5,273 bases of DNA, taken from positions 1 to 5,273 of the forward strand of contig JAQVKV010000239.1 in assembly GCA_028694545.1 (NCBI GenBank), written 5' to 3'. This stretch comes from Zavarzinia sp. Lineage in GTDB: Bacteria; Pseudomonadota; Alphaproteobacteria; Zavarziniales; Zavarziniaceae. Shown piece by piece: positions 1-5,273 of this stretch. The notes beneath the pieces were generated by a model. The model had not been told where the DNA came from and searched no databases. It worked only from the letters and a program-made list of their open reading frames with translations. The translations under genes and the position numbers were made by a program. Positions within the stretch are counted from its first letter, which is position 1. Each line of letters begins with the position of its first letter.

Positions 1-64
1 ACAGGCTTTCGATACGGGCGACGATGGAATCGGCCGTCAATTCGGCAGTCGGGCGCGACGTCAT
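1..64 (-). CDS. N-terminal fragment of an unidentified protein, cut by the window edge
   Basis: An ATG on the minus strand at 62-64 opens a frame with no stop through to position 1, giving 21 complete codons. It is preceded by a good Shine-Dalgarno sequence (GGAG, 7 nt before the ATG) and by a plausible sigma70-type promoter, so I take it as a real gene start. The visible residues begin MTSRPTAELT and continue as a polar, probably helical stretch. There is no signal peptide and no recognisable motif, so no function can be assigned. It is divergent from the CoA racemase gene, with about 100 nt between the starts. Genes in that position often belong to the same catabolic pathway, for example acyl-CoA dehydrogenases, but nothing here shows it. 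Confidence 0.6.
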   Translation of the reverse strand, partial: MTSRPTAELTADSIVARIESL

Positions 65-88
65 GCTGGCTCTCCGGATTTGGGCGGC

Positions 89-117
89 ATAATGGGCGTG
101 ACCTGGCTTCATGTCAC
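89..117 (-). promoter_or_regulatory. Candidate sigma70-type promoter for the leftward gene
   Basis: Read on the minus strand, GTGACA (112-117, 5 of 6 to TTGACA) lies exactly 17 nt from CATTAT (89-94, 4 of 6 to TATAAT). Transcription would start near position 82, leaving a leader of roughly 17 nt that contains the GGAG ribosome binding site. The match is by eye only, and alphaproteobacterial promoters are often degenerate. Confidence 0.4.
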
Positions 118-126
118 AGTTAAAAA
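98..126 (+). promoter_or_regulatory. Candidate sigma70-type promoter for the racemase unit
   Basis: GTGACC (98-103, 4 of 6) is followed after 17 nt by TAAAAA (121-126, 4 of 6). This falls in the only AT-rich patch upstream of the racemase. Transcription would start near 133, leaving a leader of about 33 nt. The spacer region overlaps the candidate promoter of the divergent gene, so the two would compete for polymerase or be controlled together. The match is weaker than the minus-strand one. Confidence 0.3.
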
Positions 127-127
127 C

Positions 128-142
128 CTGTTCTAACAACAG
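128..142. repeat. Short inverted repeat, possible operator
   Basis: CTGTT (128-132) and AACAG (138-142) form a perfect 5-bp dyad around a 5-nt centre. It spans the predicted transcription start of the racemase unit, which is where a repressor would bind. The arms are short and could arise by chance. Confidence 0.25.
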
Positions 143-153
143 AAGATGACAAT

Positions 154-158
154 GGGAG
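154..158 (+). promoter_or_regulatory. Ribosome binding site that sets the racemase start
   Basis: GGGAG at 154-158 is 7 nt from the ATG at 166 but only 1 nt from the upstream ATG at 160. This spacing favours 166 as the true start, making the protein two residues shorter than the longest reading. Confidence 0.65.
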
Positions 159-165
159 TATGCAG

Positions 166-1302
166 ATGGGTGGACCGCTGAAGGGCATGAAGGTCGTCGA
201 GATCGCGGGGCTGGGGCCGGGACCCTTTTGCGCCATGATGCTGGCCGACATGGGCGCGGATGTCGTCCGGGTGGAGCGCTCGGCGAAATTCGGCGTGGTC
301 AACCCGAAGTTCGATTTCCTCAATCGCGGCAAGCGTTCGGTCGTTCTCGACCTGAAGAAGCCCGAAGGGATCGAGGCTGTCCTCAAGATGGTCGAGGCGG
401 CGGACATCATCCTCGAAGGCTTCCGTCCGGGTGTCATGGAACGTCTCGGCCTCGGGCCCGACGTCTGCCTCGCGCGCAATCCGAAGATCGCCTACGGCCG
501 CATGACCGGCTTCGGCCAGACCGGGCCCATGGCCAAGGCGGCGGGCCACGACATCAATTACATCGCCATGTCCGGCGCGCTGCACATGATCGGCCATGCC
601 GGGGGCAAGCCGGTGCCGCCGGTCAATCTGGTGGGCGATTTCGGCGGTGGCGCCATGTTTCTCGCCTTCGGCCTGCTGGCGGCGGTGATCGAGGCGCGCG
701 CGAGCGGCAAGGGTCAGGTGGTGGACGCCACCATGATCGACGGCGCGGCGCTGCTCTCCACCATGATGTACGGCATGATGGCGCAGGGCCTGTGGCGCGA
801 CGAGCGCGGGGTGAACCTGCTCGATACCGGCGCCCATTTCTACGACACCTTCGAGACGGCGGATGGCAAATACATCTCGCTTGGCTCGATCGAGCCGCAG
901 TTCTATGCCGAGCTCCTGCGCATCGCCGAACTGGACGCCGAGACTTTCGGCAACCAGATGGACATCGCGCGCTGGCCCGAGATGAAGGACAGCCTGGCCG
1001 CCGTCATCAAGGCGAAGACGCGGGACGAATGGTGCGCCTTGATGGAGGGCACGGACGTCTGCTTCGCCCCCGTGCTGTCCATGACGGAAGCGGCGGAGCA
1101 CCCGCATAATGTTGCCCGCGGTACTTTCTTCGCACAGGATGGGCACGTGCAGCCGGCCCCGGCGCCCCGCTTCAGCCGGACCATGCCGGCGACGCCGGCG
1201 GCTCCGCCGATGCCCGGCGCGGATACGGACAAGGCCCTGGCGGACTGGGGCTTTACGGCCGACGACATCGCCCGCCTGAAGGAGGCCGGTGCCGCCGCCT
1301 GA
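166..1302 (+). CDS. Alpha-methylacyl-CoA racemase (CaiB/BaiF family III CoA-transferase fold)
   Basis: This 378-residue cytosolic enzyme is predicted to interconvert the R and S epimers of 2-methylacyl-CoA thioesters, letting branched-chain acyl-CoAs enter S-specific beta-oxidation. The N-terminus (GMKVVEIAGLGPGPF, with MLADMGADVVRVER shortly after) is typical of the family. Racemases of this group use a His/Asp pair and a Glu: in Mycobacterium tuberculosis MCR these are His126, Asp156 and Glu241. Here H128 (in GHDINY), D158 (in VGDFGG) and E243 (in GSIEPQFY) have exactly the same spacing of 30 and 85 residues, which favours racemase over CoA-transferase. CoA-transferases have a catalytic Asp near the same place, so a transferase role is less likely but not excluded. 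Length matches the family (about 360-380). The start at 166 rests on GGGAG spacing. A helix-turn-helix gene follows after 16 nt, probably co-transcribed. Confidence 0.88.
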   Translation: MGGPLKGMKVVEIAGLGPGPFCAMMLADMGADVVRVERSAKFGVVNPKFDFLNRGKRSVVLDLKKPEGIEAVLKMVEAADIILEGFRPGVMERLGLGPDVCLARNPKIAYGRMTGFGQTGPMAKAAGHDINYIAMSGALHMIGHAGGKPVPPVNLVGDFGGGAMFLAFGLLAAVIEARASGKGQVVDATMIDGAALLSTMMYGMMAQGLWRDERGVNLLDTGAHFYDTFETADGKYISLGSIEPQFYAELLRIAELDAETFGNQMDIARWPEMKDSLAAVIKAKTRDEWCALMEGTDVCFAPVLSMTEAAEHPHNVARGTFFAQDGHVQPAPAPRFSRTMPATPAAPPMPGADTDKALADWGFTADDIARLKEAGAAA

Positions 1303-1304
1303 AC

Positions 1305-1311
1305 GAGGGAG
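1305..1311 (+). promoter_or_regulatory. Ribosome binding site that sets a GTG start at 1319
   Basis: GAGGGAG lies just after the racemase stop codon and 7 nt before the GTG at 1319. The frame is also open from a GTG at 1289, which would overlap the racemase, but no suitable purine-rich sequence sits at the right distance from that codon. Confidence 0.6.
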
Positions 1312-1318
1312 TGACGGG

Positions 1319-1699
1319 GTGGCGCTGTTCTTCGACGCGACGTGGTTCGATCAGCGCCTCCGCCTTCTAGGCCTCGGCCGAGCTTCGATCGCCGCTACCT
1401 TGAACATCCCCGAGCCCGAGGTGGAGGCACTGTTCAAGGACCAGCGCGAGCTGAAGCCGACCGAGGTGGTCACCCTGGCGGCCCTTCTCGCCGTGCCGGT
1501 CACCGAACTGACGCGGCGTGCCGGCGCCGGTACGGTTGCCCCGGAAACCGAGCCCGCCGCTCCGTTCGAGGCGCGCATGGACGCGGTCGAACAGGCCATG
1601 CAGCGCCTCGAGGAGCGGATGAGCCGGGTGGAAAGCCTGATCGCCCGCGCGGTCGAGACCACGCAGGCGATCCGGGCGGATCTGCCGCCCCGCGAGTAG
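1319..1699 (+). CDS. Small XRE/Cro-like helix-turn-helix protein with C-terminal coiled coil
   Basis: This 126-residue protein is predicted to bind DNA. Residues about 11-65 follow the Cro/CI-type pattern: a first helix (DQRLRLLGLG), a second (RASIAATLN), a turn, a recognition-helix region (EPEVEALFKDQRE), then KPTEVVTLAALLAVPVTEL, which resembles the family's final 'L..LA..L.V....L' segment. A Pro/Ala/Glu linker (about 70-82) leads to a coiled coil, in which F83, M87, V90, M94, L97, M101, V104, I108, A111, T115 and I118 keep an unbroken 4-3 spacing. That implies a dimer or higher oligomer. The GTG start is chosen from the GAGGGAG site. The gene is 16 nt behind the racemase and before a terminator, so it is probably the last gene of that unit. 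Regulation of the unit is inference from position. The HTH call is by pattern, and the protein could be a non-DNA-binding relative. Confidence 0.72.
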   Translation: MALFFDATWFDQRLRLLGLGRASIAATLNIPEPEVEALFKDQRELKPTEVVTLAALLAVPVTELTRRAGAGTVAPETEPAAPFEARMDAVEQAMQRLEERMSRVESLIARAVETTQAIRADLPPRE

Positions 1700-1737
1700 G
1701 GCCGGCCCGCGAACAGGGCGGCCCTTTCCTATTTCTT
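1698..1737 (+). terminator. Rho-independent-type terminator after the racemase/HTH unit
   Basis: AGGGCCG (1698-1704) pairs with CGGCCCT (1719-1725). Inside it CCC (1706-1708) pairs with GGG (1716-1718), leaving one bulged G and a 7-nt loop. A T-rich tail (TTTCCTATTTCTT) follows to 1737. The stem starts on the HTH gene's stop codon, and the tail overlaps the last codons of the convergent gene. On the opposite strand the hairpin lacks a T tract, so it should act mainly on plus-strand transcripts. Confidence 0.6.
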
Positions 1738-2856
1738 CAGGATCAGTTCGTCCGGCGTGATCAGCACGTCGACCTCGACCGGCTTGTCGGGTGTCTCGCC
1801 GCGCAGGGCCACGACCATGCCCCAGTCGGTGAAGATCGCCGGATCGTCGGTCGGCACGCCGCCGAGTTCGATCGTGTTCAAGGTCTGGAACTGGTTTGGC
1901 CCCACGGTCTTCAGGACGGTGGCATAGCCCTGCCGCGTCTCACCCTCGAGCAGGGTGAAGATGAGGACGATATCCTCCATGCCGTCGCCGGTCACGTCCT
2001 TGGGCAGGGCGAGGGCATAGCCGACACCGGCCTTGCGCTTCTTCGCCTCGGCCGAGATGGCGTCGCGGATCGCCTCTTGCGCCGGGGAGGTCTCGGCCGG
2101 CGCGGCGGGGGCAAGAGGCGGCGGAGGTGGTGCGCCGGTACCGTGGCCGTCGTCGAAGGTCGAGCCCGTGACCGGCGCACCGGCGCTGGGCTCGGGCGCC
2201 GCTGGGGGGATGTCGACCGTGACGACCTGGATGTTCTTTTCCGCGACACAGCGATCAAGTGCCTCGATCGCCTTGGCGGCGCCGGTCAGATCGAGGCCGG
2301 AAGAGCGCAGGTTCAGGTCGTTCGAGCCGATATAGGCCTGCGCTCCCTTGGCGAAGATGGCCAGCAGCTTCTCGCCCTGTGGTGATGGCACCGGCGCGGA
2401 CATGATCGAATTCGGGTCGTAGGCCTGGCCTTCGAGACCGAGGGGCGGACGCTGGTCGACTGAGAAGCCGAAATCCATCGTCGTGCCTTCCCGCACCTGC
2501 AGGTTGGGCCGACCATAGATCAGGCCGCGCCCCAATTCCCCGACGATGAAGCCGAGGCGTTCGCCGGACGGGTATTCGCGGGTGACGACACAGATCGAAT
2601 CCTCCCGTCCCGGCAGGCGGAAGCTTTCCAGGCGCCAGTCGCCGACCGGCGTGGCCGTATCGCCCTGCGGCACGCCGAGAGGGGTGGGCAGGGCCGGGGG
2701 CGGCAAGGGGGGCGCGGGCGGTTCGGCTTCCACGGGCGCTTCAGGCGCGGGCGGCGGGCTCCCCGGCGCGTCGATATCGCGGGCTTCGGCGTGGCCGGCG
2801 ACGAGCAGAAGGGCGAGGGCGGTACCGCGCAGCAGGGTATTGATGGAGCAGGACAT
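1729..2856 (-). CDS. Secreted, proline-rich two-domain protein of unknown function
   Basis: I do not recognise a named family for this 375-residue protein. It begins with a clear Sec signal peptide (hydrophobic core LALLLVA, likely cleavage after A25 in HAEA-RD), so it should be periplasmic or surface-exposed. A Pro-rich linker (31-64) precedes domain 1 (about 70-206), which has a GDW start, C89 and C203 as a possible disulfide, and a 'LDLTGAAKAIEALDRC' ending. That ending resembles a common pattern in uncharacterised proteobacterial periplasmic domains. A second Pro/Ala linker (217-256) leads to domain 2 (260-375), which contains DVTGDGMEDIVLIF (287-300). This resembles the calcium-binding loops of FG-GAP/VCBS-type repeats but occurs once. 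There is no Shine-Dalgarno sequence before ATG 2856 and no alternative upstream start in frame. It is divergent from the M48 gene. Confidence 0.75.
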   Translation of the reverse strand: MSCSINTLLRGTALALLLVAGHAEARDIDAPGSPPPAPEAPVEAEPPAPPLPPPALPTPLGVPQGDTATPVGDWRLESFRLPGREDSICVVTREYPSGERLGFIVGELGRGLIYGRPNLQVREGTTMDFGFSVDQRPPLGLEGQAYDPNSIMSAPVPSPQGEKLLAIFAKGAQAYIGSNDLNLRSSGLDLTGAAKAIEALDRCVAEKNIQVVTVDIPPAAPEPSAGAPVTGSTFDDGHGTGAPPPPPLAPAAPAETSPAQEAIRDAISAEAKKRKAGVGYALALPKDVTGDGMEDIVLIFTLLEGETRQGYATVLKTVGPNQFQTLNTIELGGVPTDDPAIFTDWGMVVALRGETPDKPVEVDVLITPDELILKK

Positions 2857-2975
2857 GGAGGGATCGATCGCCGGAATACAGGGTGTGCCGGAGCATAGCG
2901 AAGAATATGGCGCAATGATGAGACTTTTACCCCGACGCCCGAGGGGTCATGCTGTTGTCTGATTTTCGTGCTTTT

Positions 2976-2998
2976 CTCCGGGTCTGCATGGTCCGGAG
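2976..2998 (+). repeat. Inverted repeat in the leader of the M48 gene
   Basis: CTCCGG (2976-2981) and CCGGAG (2993-2998) flank an 11-nt loop, with possible G-T wobble pairs extending inward. It sits just upstream of the ribosome binding site, in the 160-nt divergent gap 2857-3016. No T tract follows, so it is not a terminator. It could be a leader hairpin or an operator half-site pair. I found no convincing promoter hexamers on either strand of this gap. Confidence 0.3.
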
Positions 2999-3004
2999 CG
3001 GGTT

Positions 3005-3010
3005 GAGGGA
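3005..3010 (+). promoter_or_regulatory. Ribosome binding site that sets the M48 start
   Basis: GAGGGA at 3005-3010 is 6 nt from the ATG at 3017. The in-frame TTG at 3011 directly abuts it and is therefore an unlikely start. Confidence 0.6.
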
Positions 3011-3016
3011 TTGGGT

Positions 3017-3829
3017 ATGGCATTCGGTTTCTGTTCCTGCTGTCTTCCGTCGCGGCGCGGCTTCCTCGGCTTCGCGGCGTCGGCGGGCGTGGCGGCGACG
3101 GGGCTCGGCGGTTGCGTGGCGGTCGGGCGCAATCTGGCGCCGGGGGACGACGAATTGAATCGCATGGGGCTTCAGGCGTGGTCGCAGCTGAAGACCAAGG
3201 AAAAGGTCTCGACCAGCGCGAAGGGCCGGTCGCGGGTGAATGGCGTCGCGCGCCGGGTGGTCGACGCCTCCGGCCTCGGGCGCAGCTACAACTGGGAATT
3301 TGCCCTGTTCGACGACCCACAGATCAACGCCTTCGCACTGCCGGGCGGCAAGATCGGCGTCTACCAGGGTCTGCTGAACCTTGCGACCAAGGATACTGAG
3401 CTGGCCGCCGTGCTCGGGCATGAGGTGACCCACGTTCAGCGCCGCCATGCGGCCCAGCGCATCGGCGCCCAGCGCGCCGGACAATTGGGCGTGTCGCTCG
3501 CCCAGATTGGTCTTGCCGCCGGCGGCGTGCAGCAGTCGGATCAGATCGCCGGGCTGATCGGCGCCGGCGTATCCTACGGTGTCATCCTGCCGTTCTCGCG
3601 CGATCAGGAATATGAAGCGGATGAGGGGGGCCTCGTCACCATGGCGCGCGCGGGCTATGACCCGAACGGCGCGGTCAGCCTGTGGCAGAAGATGGCGGCG
3701 GCCAACGCGCGGAACGGCCGCCCTCTCGAATTCGCCTCCACCCACCCTTCCGACGCCAATCGCATCCGCCGCCTGCAGGAACGGATTCCGGGCGTCATGC
3801 CGCTCTATGAACAGGCAAGACGCGCCTAG
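3017..3829 (+). CDS. M48-family zinc metalloprotease, predicted Tat-exported lipoprotein
   Basis: This 270-residue protein is a predicted single-domain M48 peptidase of the LoiP/YcaL/Oma1-like type, which degrades or processes envelope proteins. The zinc motif HEVTH puts H135 and H139 as ligands and E136 as the catalytic base. The third ligand is E200 in EYEADEGG, and the conserved STHPSDANR segment supplies H243. The family signature NAFALPGGKIGVYQGLL lies just before the zinc motif. The N-terminus has a twin-arginine motif (SRRGFL, R13-R14), a hydrophobic stretch and a lipobox-like LGGC with C33, so it is likely exported folded by Tat and lipidated. All key residues are present, so it should be active. 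It lacks the multi-pass membrane segments of HtpX and any TPR domain of the BepA type. It converges with the nuclease gene at a 3-nt gap. The start is set by the GAGGGA site. Confidence 0.88.
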   Translation: MAFGFCSCCLPSRRGFLGFAASAGVAATGLGGCVAVGRNLAPGDDELNRMGLQAWSQLKTKEKVSTSAKGRSRVNGVARRVVDASGLGRSYNWEFALFDDPQINAFALPGGKIGVYQGLLNLATKDTELAAVLGHEVTHVQRRHAAQRIGAQRAGQLGVSLAQIGLAAGGVQQSDQIAGLIGAGVSYGVILPFSRDQEYEADEGGLVTMARAGYDPNGAVSLWQKMAAANARNGRPLEFASTHPSDANRIRRLQERIPGVMPLYEQARRA

Positions 3830-3832
3830 AGT

Positions 3833-4312
3833 TCAGTCGCACCAGCCGGCGCGGGCCCTGCCGTCGTAGGGGCGGGCGAGGCCGGCCGCGATCAGCCGTT
3901 CCGCCAGCGGGTGTCCCTGGGCATTGGCGACGGTGGCGAGGACGCGGCCGCCATATTTATCGTAGGCGACGTCGCGCAGCACGACCGCGCCCCCGGCGAC
4001 CAGACGGGTCAGCAGGTCCCGCGCTTCGGCCGCCTTGCGCTTCTCCCGCTCGCATTTTCCGCGCAGTTCCGGCGTGTCGACGCCCGACAGGCGGACACGG
4101 GTGACCACTTCCTGCCCCAGCCAGATGCGGACGCGGACATCCAGCGTGTCGCCGTCCACGACCTCGATCACCTCGGCGTCGAAGGGGCCGGCCATGCGGT
4201 CGACGAGACGCGCAACAGCCCGGTCGGGGGCGGTGAAGAGGGCACCGGCGGCAAGGGCCGCGCCCGACAGCAGGGCGGCGGCAGCCAGGATGAAGACGAA
4301 TCTGCGCGACAT
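3833..4312 (-). CDS. Thermonuclease (SNase-like) family protein with N-terminal membrane anchor or signal
   Basis: This 159-residue protein is a staphylococcal-nuclease-fold enzyme, predicted to be a calcium-dependent DNA/RNA phosphodiesterase. Residues that match the SNase active site are D55 (in VDGDT; SNase D21), R74 (R35), D79-T80 (D40-T41) and E82 (E43) in [10 protein letters not shown], and R123 (R87) in DKYGGRV, so the catalytic set appears complete. GLARPYDG near the C-terminus is also typical. The N-terminus ([26 protein letters not shown]) is a hydrophobic segment after two arginines, so the nuclease domain (about 45-159) should lie in the periplasm, anchored or released. I chose ATG 4312 because it directly precedes this segment. 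An in-frame ATG at 4336 would add eight residues, and neither start has a clear Shine-Dalgarno sequence. The frame stays open far upstream, but that part lies antisense to purH. Confidence 0.85.
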   Translation of the reverse strand: MSRRFVFILAAAALLSGAALAAGALFTAPDRAVARLVDRMAGPFDAEVIEVVDGDTLDVRVRIWLGQEVVTRVRLSGVDTPELRGKCEREKRKAAEARDLLTRLVAGGAVVLRDVAYDKYGGRVLATVANAQGHPLAERLIAAGLARPYDGRARAGWCD

Positions 4313-4341
4313 GGCCGGAACATTAGTGGAACGCATGCCCG

Positions 4342-4379
4342 ATCGGCAAGCACCGCAGTGGCACCGTCCGCTTGCCGGT
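4342..4379. repeat. Strong dyad in the divergent thermonuclease/purH gap
   Basis: CGGCAAGC (4344-4351) is perfectly complementary to GCTTGCCG (4370-4377). Adding a T-G wobble and an A-T pair extends the stem to ten pairs, with an 18-nt loop between. The loop region carries two copies of GCACCG (4350-4355, 4361-4366) offset by 11 nt. No T tract follows on either strand. It lies 51 nt before the purH start and could be an operator or a leader hairpin. Confidence 0.4.
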
Positions 4380-4420
4380 GGTATGAGAGCGCCCAATCCC
4401 TCATCGCCCAACATCTCGTC

Positions 4421-4426
4421 AGGAAG
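4421..4426 (+). promoter_or_regulatory. Ribosome binding site of purH
   Basis: AGGAAG at 4421-4426 places its AGGA core 5 nt before the ATG at 4430, supporting that codon as the purH start. An in-frame GTG at 4358 has no such site. Confidence 0.6.
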
Positions 4427-4429
4427 ATC

Positions 4430-5273
4430 ATGATCGCCCGCGCGCTTCTTTCGGTTTCGGACAAGACCGGTCTCGTCGATTTCGCCAAGGCTCTCGCCGC
4501 TCATGGCGTCGAGCTTCTGTCGACCGGCGGCACCGCCAAGGCGCTGCGCGATGCCGGCCTGACCGTGATCGAGGTCGCCGATTTCACCGGCAGCCCCGAG
4601 ATCCTGGATGGCCGCGTGAAGACCCTGCATCCCAAGGTCCATGGCGGCCTGCTCGGCCGGCGCGATGTTCCGGATCATGTCGCCCAGATGCAGGCCCATG
4701 GCATCGCCAACATCGACCTCGTCGTCGTCAACCTCTATCCCTTCGAGGCGACGGTGGCGCGCGGTGCCGGCTGGGACGAGACGATCGAGAACATCGACAT
4801 CGGCGGTCCGGCCATGATCCGCTCCGCCGCGAAGAACCACGATCATGTCACCGTGGTCGTCGACCCGACCGATTACGAGGCCGTGCTGGCCGACATGACG
4901 GCGAACAAGGGCGCCACCACGATCGAGACCCGGCGCAAGCTGGCGGCCAAGGCCTATGCCCGCACCGCCGCCTACGACAGCGCCATCTCCGGCTGGTTCG
5001 CGAAGCAGCTGGGCGACACCTTCCCGGAACGCCTGACCCTGTCCGGCAGCCGCGCTTCCGTGCTGCGCTACGGCGAGAACCCGCATCAGGACGCGGCGCT
5101 CTACGTCACCGGCGACAAGCGCCCGGGTGTCGCCACGGCGAAGCAGTTGCAGGGCAAGGAACTGTCCTACAACAACCTGAACGACACGGATGCCGCCTTC
5201 GAGCTGGTCGCCGAGTTCGACCCGAAGGAAGGCCCGGCGGTCGTCATCGTCAAGCACGCCAACCCCTGCGGCG
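4430..5273 (+). CDS. purH: Bifunctional AICAR formyltransferase / IMP cyclohydrolase, 5' part only
   Basis: PurH catalyses the last two steps of de novo purine synthesis in the cytosol: AICAR is formylated with 10-formyl-tetrahydrofolate to FAICAR, which is then cyclised to IMP. The window holds the first 281 residues of a protein usually about 520-530 long, and the frame is open to the edge. The IMP cyclohydrolase domain (MGS-like, roughly 1-200) shows [23 protein letters not shown] (31-39), [14 protein letters not shown] (60-73), NLYPFE (101-106) and [13 protein letters not shown] (124-136). The transformylase domain begins with RYGENPHQ (213-220) and [10 protein letters not shown], and reaches IVKHANPCG, where K275-H276 match the catalytic Lys266-His267 of E. 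coli PurH. The N-terminus is about seven residues shorter than in E. coli. It is divergent from the thermonuclease gene, and a dyad at 4342-4379 lies upstream. I saw no clear promoter. Confidence 0.96.
   Translation, partial: MIARALLSVSDKTGLVDFAKALAAHGVELLSTGGTAKALRDAGLTVIEVADFTGSPEILDGRVKTLHPKVHGGLLGRRDVPDHVAQMQAHGIANIDLVVVNLYPFEATVARGAGWDETIENIDIGGPAMIRSAAKNHDHVTVVVDPTDYEAVLADMTANKGATTIETRRKLAAKAYARTAAYDSAISGWFAKQLGDTFPERLTLSGSRASVLRYGENPHQDAALYVTGDKRPGVATAKQLQGKELSYNNLNDTDAAFELVAEFDPKEGPAVVIVKHANPCG

Noticed and set aside
133..1146. A long minus-strand open frame opposite the racemase
   Set aside because: It is an antisense shadow of a confidently identified gene, rich in His/Arg/Asp, with no motif and no ribosome binding site noticed.
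1289..1318. GTG at 1289 as the start of the HTH protein
   Set aside because: It overlaps the racemase end without a suitably placed ribosome binding site, and it adds a Pro/Gly-rich stub outside the HTH fold. GTG 1319 has a GAGGGAG site 7 nt upstream.
1342..2385. A long plus-strand open frame overlapping the HTH gene and running antisense to the secreted protein
   Set aside because: It crosses the terminator at 1698-1737, has Arg/Gly-rich composition, and resembles no family. The real genes on both strands explain the region.
2892..2897. TATGCT on the minus strand as a -10 element for the secreted protein gene
   Set aside because: No acceptable -35 hexamer lies 16-18 nt upstream, so it was not annotated as a promoter.
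2927..3745. A minus-strand open frame of about 270 residues opposite the M48 protease
   Set aside because: It is antisense to the zinc-site codons of a recognised enzyme and has no recognisable domain.
4359..4375. Possible sigma54 promoter (TGGCAC followed by TTGC) before purH
   Set aside because: The GG and GC elements are separated by 12 nt instead of the 10 required by the -24/-12 consensus.
4358..4429. In-frame GTG at 4358 as an upstream purH start
   Set aside because: It would place the start inside the dyad with no ribosome binding site and add residues unlike PurH N-termini. ATG 4430 has AGGA at the right distance.
3833..5257. A minus-strand open frame continuing far upstream of the thermonuclease, which would give a protein of about 470 residues
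   Set aside because: The upstream two-thirds is antisense to clearly conserved purH codons and reads as low-complexity His/Gly/Arg-rich sequence typical of shadow frames in GC-rich DNA. The hydrophobic N-terminus after ATG 4312 marks the natural start.

Overview
The window is GC-rich, with strong G/C bias at third codon positions, and densely packed with ordinary chromosomal genes. Protein style (a CaiB-type racemase, a Tat-dependent lipoprotein protease, a purH without the short N-terminal extension of the E. coli enzyme) suggests an alphaproteobacterium, perhaps Rhodospirillales-like. That placement is inferred from general resemblance only. I see no mobile element, CRISPR array, rRNA, tRNA or phage gene.

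Layout. A gene cut by the left edge (1-64, minus) diverges from a two-gene plus-strand unit (166-1699). That unit is an alpha-methylacyl-CoA racemase of the CaiB/BaiF family followed 16 nt later by a small helix-turn-helix protein with a C-terminal coiled coil. A hairpin with a T-rich tail ends the unit. It converges on a minus-strand gene (1729-2856) for a secreted, proline-rich, two-domain protein of unknown function. That gene diverges from a plus-strand M48 metalloprotease (3017-3829) whose N-terminus combines a twin-arginine motif with a lipobox. The protease ends 3 nt from the end of a convergent minus-strand thermonuclease-family gene (3833-4312). Across a 117-nt divergent gap containing a strong dyad, purH begins (4430) and runs off the right edge.

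How the genes relate. The racemase would act in branched-chain or methyl-acyl-CoA catabolism. The adjacent HTH protein may regulate that unit, but this is inferred from adjacency alone. The three middle genes (unknown secreted protein, M48 lipoprotein, membrane-anchored nuclease) all carry export signals and form an envelope-directed stretch, though their alternating strands argue against one operon. PurH carries out the last two steps of de novo IMP synthesis and has no evident link to the others.

No clearly new multi-gene system is visible. The most open items are the unknown secreted protein, the HTH/coiled-coil protein, and the symmetric elements in the two divergent intergenic regions at 65-165 and 4313-4429.
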